Shown piece by piece: positions 8,023 through 15,928 of a stretch of DNA of 64,000 nt. Every line of letters starts with the position of its first letter. The first letter of the stretch is position 1. Where the stretch lies: the NCBI RefSeq assembly GCF_002072155.1, contig NZ_BDIY01000005.1:62001-126000 (forward strand). The letters are read 5' to 3'. The notes under the pieces are model-generated. The model made no database searches and was not told the DNA's origin. It was given only the letters and a program-made list of their open reading frames with translations. A program made the position numbers and the translations under genes. This stretch comes from Roseovarius sp. A-2. GTDB taxonomy: Bacteria; Pseudomonadota; Alphaproteobacteria; Rhodobacterales; Rhodobacteraceae.

Positions 8023-9189
8023 ATGCCAAGACAGAACTACCTTTTCACCTCCGAATCCGTTTCGGAGGGGCATCCGGATAAGGTCTGTGACCGGATTTCC
8101 GATGCGATCCTCGATGCATTCCTCGCCGAGGAAGAGAACGCGAGGGTCGCCTGCGAGACCTTTGCGACCACCAATTGCGTGGTCGTCGGCGGTGAGGTGG
8201 GGCTGTCGGACAAGTCGCGGCTCGCGGATTTCATGGGCCGGATCGACGGGATCGTGCGCGACTGCGTGCGTGATATCGGGTACGAGCAAGACGAATTTCA
8301 CTGGAATACCTTGCAGTTGCACAACATGCTGCACCCGCAGTCGGCGCATATCGCGCAAGGCGTGGACCGTGATGGCGCGGGCGATCAAGGCATCATGTTC
8401 GGGTTTGCCGTGGATGAGACCGACGCGCTCATGCCGGCACCGCTGCTTTTTTCGCATGCGATCCTGAAGCGGCTCGCGGAGGTGCGCAAATCGGGGGCTG
8501 AGCCGACGCTCGGGCCCGATGCCAAGTCGCAGCTGACGCTGCGTTACGAGGATGGCAAGCCGGTTGAGGTGACTCAGCTTGTGCTGTCGACGCAGCATAC
8601 CGACGAGGCGCAGACCAGCGACGACATTCGCGCCATCGTCGAGCCGTATATCACCGAAGTGCTGCCGAAAGAGTGGATCACGAGCAATACCGAATGGCAT
8701 GTCAATCCCACCGGCACCTTCGTGATCGGAGGGCCTGACGGCGATGCGGGCCTGACCGGGCGCAAGATCATCGTGGACACCTATGGTGGGGCGGCCCCGC
8801 ATGGCGGCGGCGCGTTCTCGGGCAAGGATCCGACCAAGGTGGACCGCTCTGCGGCCTATGCCGCGCGGTATCTGGCCAAGAATATCGTGGCGGCCGGTCT
8901 GGCACAGAAATGCACGCTGCAACTGAGCTATGCGATCGGCGTGGCGCGGCCCTTGTCGATCTATGTCGATACGCATGGCACTGGCCAGGTGCACGAAGCC
9001 GAGATCGAGAAAGCGGTTGCGCAGAACATGGATCTGACCCCGCGCGGTATTCGCGAGCATCTGTCGCTGACCCGTCCGATCTATGCGCGCACGGCGGCCT
9101 ATGGTCATTTCGGGCGCGCGCCCGACGATGATGGCGGCTTCAGCTGGGAGCGCACCGATCTGGTCGAGGCGCTGAAAAAATCCGTTTGA
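8023..9189 (+). CDS. metK: S-adenosylmethionine synthetase MetK
   Basis: A 388-residue methionine adenosyltransferase that makes SAM from methionine and ATP. Signature elements are [20 protein letters not shown] at the start, the [12 protein letters not shown] loop, the P-loop-like [20 protein letters not shown], and [14 protein letters not shown]. The length is normal. Regulation is by the SAM/SAH riboswitch that contains its ribosome site. SAM made here also serves MiaB and TrmB, encoded on either side. Confidence 0.98.
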   Translation: MPRQNYLFTSESVSEGHPDKVCDRISDAILDAFLAEEENARVACETFATTNCVVVGGEVGLSDKSRLADFMGRIDGIVRDCVRDIGYEQDEFHWNTLQLHNMLHPQSAHIAQGVDRDGAGDQGIMFGFAVDETDALMPAPLLFSHAILKRLAEVRKSGAEPTLGPDAKSQLTLRYEDGKPVEVTQLVLSTQHTDEAQTSDDIRAIVEPYITEVLPKEWITSNTEWHVNPTGTFVIGGPDGDAGLTGRKIIVDTYGGAAPHGGGAFSGKDPTKVDRSAAYAARYLAKNIVAAGLAQKCTLQLSYAIGVARPLSIYVDTHGTGQVHEAEIEKAVAQNMDLTPRGIREHLSLTRPIYARTAAYGHFGRAPDDDGGFSWERTDLVEALKKSV

Positions 9190-9197
9190 TCAAGGGG

Positions 9198-9225
9198 CTG
9201 GCGCGTGAGCCTCACGCGCCAGTTT
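9198..9225 (+). terminator. Hairpin between metK and trmB
   Basis: A perfect 11-bp stem CTGGCGCGTGA / TCACGCGCCAG with a 3-base loop is followed by TTTG. It lies 9 bases after metK and just before the trmB ATG at 9233. The short T run suggests a leaky terminator or mRNA-stabilising hairpin that lets some transcription reach trmB. Confidence 0.55.
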
Positions 9226-9232
9226 GTGCTGC

Positions 9233-9946
9233 ATGAGCCAAGACAAGCACCCGACCGGCGCGCCGTGGCGCAATTTTCACGGCCGCTTCAAGGGCAAGGC
9301 CCTGCGCCCCAGGCAAGAGGAATATCTGGCCGAGGATCTGGGCAAATTATCGCCCGGCCCGGTCGATTGGGACGCGAACCCCGAGCGGAAACCGATTGAT
9401 CTGAACGCGCTTTTCGGGGATCGGGAGGTCTGGCTCGAGATCGGTTTCGGCGGTGGTGAGCATATGGTGCATCAGGCCGTCGAAAATCCGGACGTGGGGG
9501 TTATCGGCTGTGAGCCATATATCAACGGCGTGGCGATGCTCTTGGGCAAGATCCGGGATGCCGATGCGCGTAATGTCGCGGTTTATCCGGGCGATGTCCG
9601 CAACATGTTTGACGTGCTGCCTGAGGGCTCCATTTCGCGGGCGTTTCTGCTTTATCCTGATCCTTGGCCCAAAAAACGCCACCACAAGCGACGCTTCGTG
9701 ACCGATCAGCATCTAACTCCGCTCGCCAAGTGCCTGAAACCCGGTGCGATTTTCCGCGTGGCGACGGATATCCCCGATTATGTGCGCCAGACATTGGAAG
9801 AGGTGCCGCGCCACGGGTTCGATTGGCTGGCAGAGGGACCTGCCGACTGGCGGGAGCCGTGGGGTGACTGGATATCCACGCGATACGAGCAAAAGGCCCT
9901 GCGCGAAGGCCGGGCACCGCATTACCTGACCTTTCGGCGGGTCTGA
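9233..9946 (+). CDS. trmB: tRNA (guanine-N7-)-methyltransferase TrmB
   Basis: Encodes 237 residues from ATG 9233. The family starts near this MSQDKHPTG segment, and an in-frame TTG at 9224 is unlikely. It makes m7G46 in tRNA using SAM. Motifs include RGRF-like FHGRFKGKALRP, the SAM-binding WLEIGFGGGEHM, GCEPYINGVA, and the family hallmark LYPDPWPKKRHHKRRFV. Its stop is 12 bases from the end of the convergent sulfotransferase remnant. Confidence 0.96.
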   Translation: MSQDKHPTGAPWRNFHGRFKGKALRPRQEEYLAEDLGKLSPGPVDWDANPERKPIDLNALFGDREVWLEIGFGGGEHMVHQAVENPDVGVIGCEPYINGVAMLLGKIRDADARNVAVYPGDVRNMFDVLPEGSISRAFLLYPDPWPKKRHHKRRFVTDQHLTPLAKCLKPGAIFRVATDIPDYVRQTLEEVPRHGFDWLAEGPADWREPWGDWISTRYEQKALREGRAPHYLTFRRV

Positions 9947-9958
9947 GGCGTCAGGCGC

Positions 9959-10210
9959 TTAGGCAGGCTCGCCGCCGAAATGCGCCCAGAACTCGTCACG
10001 CGGATCGCTGCGCGGGAAGCGCGTGTCGGGCACAGGTACGTCGAGAAAACTGCAGTGCGGCTGCCATGGTGGCCCAATGTGCCGCTGGTCGGGACGTTGC
10101 ATGACCTCCAGCATGTGACGACAGGGGCCGAAGCCCAACTCTTCCAGTGCCAGTTTGGTCGACATGGTGCCGGTGCACCCGAAACCCGAGCCGATAACCA
10201 TGAGTGTCAT
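9959..10210 (-). pseudogene. Sulfotransferase-family gene with large internal in-frame deletion
   Basis: An 83-residue frame from ATG 10210, which has GGGGGA upstream; ATG 10222 is also possible. The first half, MTLMVIGSGFGCTGTMSTKL followed by ALEELGFGPCRHMLEV, is the 5' PAPS-loop start of the short-chain sulfotransferase group (Sulfotransfer_4 type). The second half (FLDVPVP, FPRSDPRDEFWAHFGG) is the characteristic C-terminus of the same family, which is normally about 200 residues or more long. The central catalytic part is missing and the two ends are fused in frame. The usual G-x-G-R-T-G-T loop also reads GCTGT here, with Arg replaced by Cys. It is probably non-functional, although the frame remains open. 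Confidence 0.65.
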
Positions 10211-10305
10211 ACCGTCCCCCATATGCGGCGTCTGCTACTCTGCGGTGGCTGAGCGGATGCGGAGAAGTATGACTTGGATAGACCAAAGTCCCTAATGGAA
10301 TCGCG

Positions 10306-11472
10306 TCAGGCCGCGAGTTTGTCGCCAAGGCGGCCGAGCATGTCGAGGCATTGCTGCAACTGGTCGAGGGCCACGTATTCGTTGGGCTTGTGCGCCTGCT
10401 CGATGGAGCCGGGGCCGCAAACCACCGCCGACATGCCGTATTGCTGGAAGATCCCCGCCTCGGTGCCAAAGGGCACAAGTTCCGCGCCGTTGCGCCCGGT
10501 GAGTTCCATCATGATGTCCTTGGCCTCGTTGATCTCGGCGGGTTCCAGCCCGTCGACTTCGCCGATCACCTCGGTCGTGATATCGGCCTCGGGGTGGACG
10601 CCGCGCATACGCGGCAGCAGGACCTCTTCGCAATAGCGGCGCATGTCCTCCTTGACGAATCCGGCATCGGCCAGCGTGACAGGGCGCATTTCCCATTCGA
10701 TGGTGGCGTTTGAGGCGATCACATTATGCGCAACGCCGCCCTTGATCGAGCCGGTGTTGATCGTGGTCCAGGGTGGCTCGAACCGGCTGTCGGGGGGCGC
10801 GCGGAAGCGCAGCGATTCCTTGAGTTCCAGCAGGCGGTTGACGTAGCGCACCGCGTATTCGACCGCGTTGACGCCGCGCGCGGGATGCGAGCCGTGCCCG
10901 GCGAGGCCGCAGAAATGGGTGGTGTATTCATAGCAGCCCTTGTGGCCCTCGATGATGCGCATCGAGGTGGGTTCGCCGATGATCGCGACGCCGGGGCGGA
11001 TGCCGCGTTTCTTGAGGCTGTCCACCAGCGCCTGCGCGCCGAAGCAGCCGACCTCTTCGTCATAGGTGAAGGCGAAATGCACCGGGCGGTCGCGGACCTT
11101 TTCGGCAAAGACCGGTGCCATTGCGCAGGCGGCAGCGATAAAGCCCTTCATGTCGCAACTTCCGCGCCCGTAGAGATGGCCGTCATGCTCGATCAGTTCG
11201 AACGGGTCGCTGGCCCAGTCCTGTTCGGCCACCGGCACCACGTCGGAGTGCCCCGAGAGCACTATGCCCCCATCCACGTCATCGGGACCGATGGTGGCGA
11301 AGAGATTGGCCTTGTGGCCTATTTCATCGTGAAAGATGTCAACCCGCGCACCGTGGGATTCAAGCCGGCGCGCGAGATAGGCGATCATGTCTAGGTTGCT
11401 GACCTCGGAGATGGTCGGAAAGGCGATGAGATCGCGCAGCAGTGCTACGGTATCGGAGAGTTGCGTGCTCAC
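10306..11472 (-). CDS. argE: Acetylornithine deacetylase (ArgE), M20 family
   Basis: A 388-residue zinc-dependent amidohydrolase that releases ornithine from N-acetylornithine in arginine synthesis. Metal and catalytic motifs are visible: SGHSDVVP (His and Asp), GRGSCDMKGF (bridging Asp), TYDEEVGCFGA (general-base Glu and ligand Glu), IIGEPTS, and QAHKPNEYV near the C-terminus. The dimerisation domain lies between, with GLAGHGSHPARGVNA. M20 enzymes vary in acyl substrate, so the exact N-acyl amino acid is inferred from the overall match to ArgE. It stands alone between the RTX gene and the sulfotransferase remnant. Confidence 0.88.
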   Translation of the reverse strand: MSTQLSDTVALLRDLIAFPTISEVSNLDMIAYLARRLESHGARVDIFHDEIGHKANLFATIGPDDVDGGIVLSGHSDVVPVAEQDWASDPFELIEHDGHLYGRGSCDMKGFIAAACAMAPVFAEKVRDRPVHFAFTYDEEVGCFGAQALVDSLKKRGIRPGVAIIGEPTSMRIIEGHKGCYEYTTHFCGLAGHGSHPARGVNAVEYAVRYVNRLLELKESLRFRAPPDSRFEPPWTTINTGSIKGGVAHNVIASNATIEWEMRPVTLADAGFVKEDMRRYCEEVLLPRMRGVHPEADITTEVIGEVDGLEPAEINEAKDIMMELTGRNGAELVPFGTEAGIFQQYGMSAVVCGPGSIEQAHKPNEYVALDQLQQCLDMLGRLGDKLAA

Positions 11473-11619
11473 GTCGAAGTCCTTGGCCGGTTGGCAAATC
11501 TGAAAACTGTCTGACCTTGTGGAACCTGCGCCACCCCGTCAAGACCGCAGCGGCGGTTTCTTTGCGGTTCGGGGCGAGAAAGGCCTGAGTGGCCGGGTTT
11601 TTTCGCAGTCGGGGCCGGT

Positions 11620-14487
11620 CTACATCAGATCGCCGAGCGTGACCTGTTGGCCCGGCGCATCACCGAATTCCACCGCCTCGATCGCGACGAGGGTGATCTC
11701 GCCCGCCAGCCCTTGCAGGATCACACGGGCCCCGTCGCGCCCGATGCCGTATTCCGTCCGAGCGCCGGGCAGGATCGCCAGATCGCGGCCCGCGCCGCCA
11801 TGCAGGCGGTCATTGCCGCCATGACTGATCAGCACATCATCGCCCGCACCGCCCAGCAGGATATCGGCCTTGGCCGTGCCGATGAGGGTCGTGCCCTCGT
11901 CACCTGCCTGTTGTGTGACACCGTGCAGGAACGCGCCCGATATGCGCGGCTCGGCCCAGTCGGGGGGCGTGGTGTTTGCGGCCATCAACACGCGCCAGCG
12001 CGGTGTGTCGTCGTTGAGATGGCGCAGCGCGCCCCAACTGCCCCATTTCGAGGGGGTGGCCACATCGACGAAGGCGTTGAAGGCGGTGCCACCTGCGGCC
12101 TGCCAGCCCGCCAGCAATTCCTCGTAGAGTTGCCCCATCTGCGGGCTGTAGTTGAAGCCGGTGAAAAACGCAGTCAACGTCTCGTTCTCGACCGTGGTGC
12201 CGTGGCCCACCACATGTGTGCCGCCCTCATACATCATCAGGGGCAGGTCGTGACGGGCCGCCAGATCAGCGTGATAAGGGAACACCTCCGTGTGCAATTC
12301 GCCGAGCGACCCCTGTCGCAACGCCTCGGCGGCGAGATCATAGGCGAGGTCGAACTCATGCGCCGCCAGATAGACGTTGGGGTCGCTGCCGGTCTCGGCG
12401 GCCTTGGCGCGCGCCACCGCGCGACTGGCGGTGATCCAGCCCTCGACCGTTGCGGCCATCTCCTCGGCCCCCAGATCAAAGCCGAAATAGCCGGTGACCG
12501 CATAGCCGTCGACATGATCGACCGGCGCGGCGGAAAGCTGGCCATGCTTGAGCGCGAGCGGGGCATTCAGCATCGGCTCTTCCAGACCGGGCCAGCCAGT
12601 ATGGGTCGCCACGAGGACCGAAAGCCGATCCTCCTGCCCCTCGAACACCTCGCGCCAGATCGTGGCCATCTGCGCCACGCGCAGCCCGGCATATTGCATC
12701 CAGGCGTCATCGCCTGCGGCGTCCTCCCAGAGCGCCTCGGCGGCCTCGCGCGCCCAGACGGCCTGAGGAAAGATGAAATTCCAGACCTCGTTGGAGTATT
12801 CCACATGCGCCTTGAGGCCGGGATCGAGATGGTCGCGCATGTATTCGGCGAAGGCGTGCATGTAGGCGTCGTCGGCGGCATGGGGCATGTTGACCCACGG
12901 ATCCGCCCCGATCCGGTTGGCAAGGGCAACCATCACCTCGACCGGTGCGCCGCGCCAGACATAGGTGGCATCCTCGGGGCGGGGGCGACCCTCCCACGTG
13001 GACTGGCTGGAGCCATTGGTAAACTGCCAGTCCATGAAACGCAGCATGCGCAAATCGGCGATCTTGTCGATCCAGAGGGGGTTGAACAGCGCACCTGCCT
13101 CGTGCAGCGCCAGATGGTCTTGCTTGACGATGGATATATTGCGGATCGGGTCGTCCCGGCTGGTTTCCAGCAGGCGCAGCACCACCGGGCCGTCGCCGGG
13201 CCGAAAGTCGAAGCGGATTTCGCGGGTGTCGTAATTGTAGCGCACGTTGTCGGCGCGCCCGGTCACGCGGAGCACGCCCTCGCCTTCGTAGCGCAAGAGG
13301 TAGCGACCGGCGAGGTGGGTGGCCGCCGCGGGCTGATCGGTCAGCAGGAAAGACTCCAGCGATTTCGCGCCGTCGGGGAGTGCCACGGGATAGCCAACCT
13401 CGTTCAGGTAGCCGCCCGTGCGCAGCGCCTCGGTCGAGAAGGCGCCCCATTCGTCGGACGTGTGGCCAATCCAGGGGCGGGCGGATTTCATCACGTTTAG
13501 GAAGGGGTGCTGGCTCGACCAGTCGGCGATACCGTTGAGGCCCATGGCAAGGCTCGGGTTGGCAACGCCCACGCCGGCGCGTGCTTCCTGTGTCGTGGCG
13601 GGGGCTACGGCGCGTTCATCTTTCAGCCCGAGGGCCTGAGCTATCTCGTCGGTGAGGCGATCATAGCGGTTGCGCACGCCCGGATGAATGGCTTCGGGCA
13701 CCGCGAAACCGGCGGGGGCAGGTGCCTCGAAGAGAGCGGTATAGGTCACGAGGGCGGCCAGGAAATACTGTGTCGGCGTGCCATGCGGGGCGTCGTCGGT
13801 GAAGAGCGCCTCGACGGGGATATCCTCCAGCAGGCCGGATAGCAGCCCCGATAGCACAGAGGAGACCGGCGCAAGGGTGATCTCGGTCTCGGGCCGGGCG
13901 TTCTGTAGCTGTGCGACATAGGCACGATACCAGTCGTGATAGTCGCCGAGCGCATAGCTATGCCAGCGGCGCAGGTTGCGATCAGAGGGGGGGAAGCTGC
14001 GGCCGAAACCGCCCATGTCGGGCCAGCCTTCGTAGATCACGATGCGCGCGCCGGGCCAGTCATCCTGAGCACGGTCGATGATCGCGAGCGTGGCCGAGAG
14101 TGGGCTGGAGCCGTCGGGATTGTCGCCCTCATAGGGCGCATCGGGGGGCTGATACTGGATGAAATTGGCGGGATTGATCATCACCGTGTCGATCCGCCCG
14201 CGCGGTGCGGCCACGCCCTTGAACGACCAGTTCGACGCGGCCCCATCGCGCGCGAAATTACGCAGGAACCCCCATTGCCCGGATAGTGCAAAATCACGTC
14301 CCGAGGCACGGGTAAGCTGGCCGAGCCAATAAGGTACGGTGGTGGCATCGCCGTCTGCCTCGCTGAGGTGGTTGATCAGGCTGTTGCCGAAGACATGCAT
14401 CCGCGCGGCGTCGCGCCCCGCAAGCGCAGGTGCGGCGGCCACCGCGACCACAAGGACCAGCCAAACCGCTCCGATCCGTTCCCACAT
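11620..14487 (-). CDS. Large exported protein: SGNH-like domain, GH-A-like glycosidase domain and RTX calcium-binding repeats
   Basis: Encodes 955 residues from ATG 14487. GGGGAGA lies 7 bases upstream, and the Sec signal peptide (WLVLVVAVAAAPALA) fixes this start over ATG 14523. Residues about 25-280 resemble an SGNH-type fold (HVFGNSLINHL at the start, IYEGWPDMGG inside, DDAPHGTPTQYFLAAL near the end), with Asn/Ser in place of the GDSL serine context. A beta-rich linker follows. Then comes a TIM-barrel-like region with VEYSNEVWNF (candidate acid/base Glu) and PLMMYEGGTHVVGHG (candidate nucleophile Glu), the layout of clan GH-A retaining glycosidases. The C-terminus has RTX-like nonapeptides (LLGGAGDDVL, SHGGNDRLHGGAGRD). 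It carries both a Sec signal and RTX repeats, which is unusual. A polysaccharide-degrading or polysaccharide-modifying surface enzyme is likely, but the substrate is unknown. Confidence 0.7.
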   Translation of the reverse strand: MWERIGAVWLVLVVAVAAAPALAGRDAARMHVFGNSLINHLSEADGDATTVPYWLGQLTRASGRDFALSGQWGFLRNFARDGAASNWSFKGVAAPRGRIDTVMINPANFIQYQPPDAPYEGDNPDGSSPLSATLAIIDRAQDDWPGARIVIYEGWPDMGGFGRSFPPSDRNLRRWHSYALGDYHDWYRAYVAQLQNARPETEITLAPVSSVLSGLLSGLLEDIPVEALFTDDAPHGTPTQYFLAALVTYTALFEAPAPAGFAVPEAIHPGVRNRYDRLTDEIAQALGLKDERAVAPATTQEARAGVGVANPSLAMGLNGIADWSSQHPFLNVMKSARPWIGHTSDEWGAFSTEALRTGGYLNEVGYPVALPDGAKSLESFLLTDQPAAATHLAGRYLLRYEGEGVLRVTGRADNVRYNYDTREIRFDFRPGDGPVVLRLLETSRDDPIRNISIVKQDHLALHEAGALFNPLWIDKIADLRMLRFMDWQFTNGSSQSTWEGRPRPEDATYVWRGAPVEVMVALANRIGADPWVNMPHAADDAYMHAFAEYMRDHLDPGLKAHVEYSNEVWNFIFPQAVWAREAAEALWEDAAGDDAWMQYAGLRVAQMATIWREVFEGQEDRLSVLVATHTGWPGLEEPMLNAPLALKHGQLSAAPVDHVDGYAVTGYFGFDLGAEEMAATVEGWITASRAVARAKAAETGSDPNVYLAAHEFDLAYDLAAEALRQGSLGELHTEVFPYHADLAARHDLPLMMYEGGTHVVGHGTTVENETLTAFFTGFNYSPQMGQLYEELLAGWQAAGGTAFNAFVDVATPSKWGSWGALRHLNDDTPRWRVLMAANTTPPDWAEPRISGAFLHGVTQQAGDEGTTLIGTAKADILLGGAGDDVLISHGGNDRLHGGAGRDLAILPGARTEYGIGRDGARVILQGLAGEITLVAIEAVEFGDAPGQQVTLGDLM

Positions 14488-14731
14488 GGCGCTGTCTCCC
14501 CTTGCGATATAACTATCCCGCAATATAGGGCGCGCGGCTGTGCGTGGCTATGGCAAGCGGGTGGGCTGCGCGCCGGTGCCGTGCGATTTTCGGGTGGCAA
14601 TCGGGGTAGGGCTGCCAAAAATGCCACATTCGCCCTGTCAAGCCCTTGGTTTTGCTGGACCTGATGCATGTGCTTGGGTAGATTTGCATAAAACGGGGCG
14701 TGAACGATCCCGAACCTTGAGGCAGTACCAG

Positions 14732-15910
14732 ATGTTTCCCGAGCGGTTTTCGAACCTTCCGGCCTACGCGTTTCCGCGCCTGCGGAGCCTGCTTGACGTC
14801 CATGAACCGGGCGGCGAGGTCGTGCATATGACGATCGGCGAGCCGAAACACGACTTTCCGCGCTGGATCGTTGATATCATTGCGAAAAACGCCGACGGTT
14901 TCGGCAATTATCCGGTCAATGAGGGCATGCCTGCGCTGCTAGAGGCGATAACCGACTGGGTGGCGCGGCGTTATGGCGTGACGCTTGATCCCGCGACCCG
15001 GGTGATGGCGCTCAACGGCACGCGCGAGGGGCTATACAATGCGATGATGGCGCTCTGCCCCGAAACGAAGTGCGGCGGCAAACCCTTCGTGCTGGTGCCG
15101 AACCCGTTTTATCAGGTTTATATGGTGGCGGCCCTCAGCGTGGGCGCGGAGCCGATGTTCCTCAACGCCACGCAGGCGACCGGGCATCTGCCGGATTTCG
15201 ACGCAGTGGCACCCGATGTGCTCGACCGGGTTGGGGTGGTCTATCTGTGCTCGCCCTCCAACCCGCAAGGCGCGGTGGCGACGCGGGACTATTGGGCGAA
15301 CTTGATCCGGCTGGCGGAAAAGCACGATTTCCGCATTTTCGCCGATGAATGCTATTCCGAGATCTACCGTGATTCTCCGCCTGCGGGCGTCTTGCAGGTA
15401 GCGCAGGAGCTTGGCGCCGACCCCGAGCGCATCGTAGCCTTTCATAGCCTGTCCAAGCGGTCGAATCTGCCGGGGCTGCGCTCGGGCTTTGTCGCGGCGG
15501 GCCCCGAGAGCATCAAGGCGATGAAGCAGTTGCGCAATTACGCGGGCAGCCCTCTGCCGATGCCGTTGCAGCATGCGGCGGCGGCGGTCTGGACCGATGA
15601 GGACCACGTGATCGAGAACCGCCGCCTGTATGCAGAGAAATACGAGATCGCGGACCAGATTTTTGGCAATCTGCCGGGCTATCACAGCCCCGAGGCGGGG
15701 TTTTTCCTGTGGTTGCCAGTCGCGGATGGCGAGGCGGCGACGCTCAGGCTCTGGAAGGAAACGGGCGTGCGGGTGTTGCCCGGCGCCTATCTGGGGCAGG
15801 AGGCCGGGGGCGAGAATCCCGGCAAAGGTTACATTCGGGCCGCGATGGTGGCCCCGAAAGATGAGATGGCACATGGGCTTCGCCGCCTGCGTGACTGTCT
15901 ATACGGATGA
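14732..15910 (+). CDS. PLP-dependent class I/II aminotransferase (succinyldiaminopimelate aminotransferase-like)
   Basis: Encodes 392 residues from ATG 14732. The frame is open from 14540 but the extra 64 residues are not protein-like. Fold type I features are GTREGLYNAMMAL, the NPFYQVY loop, YLCSPSNPQGAV (substrate/PLP Asn), FADECYSEIY (PLP ring Asp), and the Schiff-base lysine in SLSKRSNLPGLRSGF. The sequence looks most like DapC, which serves lysine/diaminopimelate synthesis. dapE lies in this window at 44.4 kb, which fits the pathway. It is followed 18 bases later by ftsK, a gene order I recall from this group. Confidence 0.85.
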   Translation: MFPERFSNLPAYAFPRLRSLLDVHEPGGEVVHMTIGEPKHDFPRWIVDIIAKNADGFGNYPVNEGMPALLEAITDWVARRYGVTLDPATRVMALNGTREGLYNAMMALCPETKCGGKPFVLVPNPFYQVYMVAALSVGAEPMFLNATQATGHLPDFDAVAPDVLDRVGVVYLCSPSNPQGAVATRDYWANLIRLAEKHDFRIFADECYSEIYRDSPPAGVLQVAQELGADPERIVAFHSLSKRSNLPGLRSGFVAAGPESIKAMKQLRNYAGSPLPMPLQHAAAAVWTDEDHVIENRRLYAEKYEIADQIFGNLPGYHSPEAGFFLWLPVADGEAATLRLWKETGVRVLPGAYLGQEAGGENPGKGYIRAAMVAPKDEMAHGLRRLRDCLYG

Positions 15911-15928
15911 TCGAGGACGAGGGACGAG

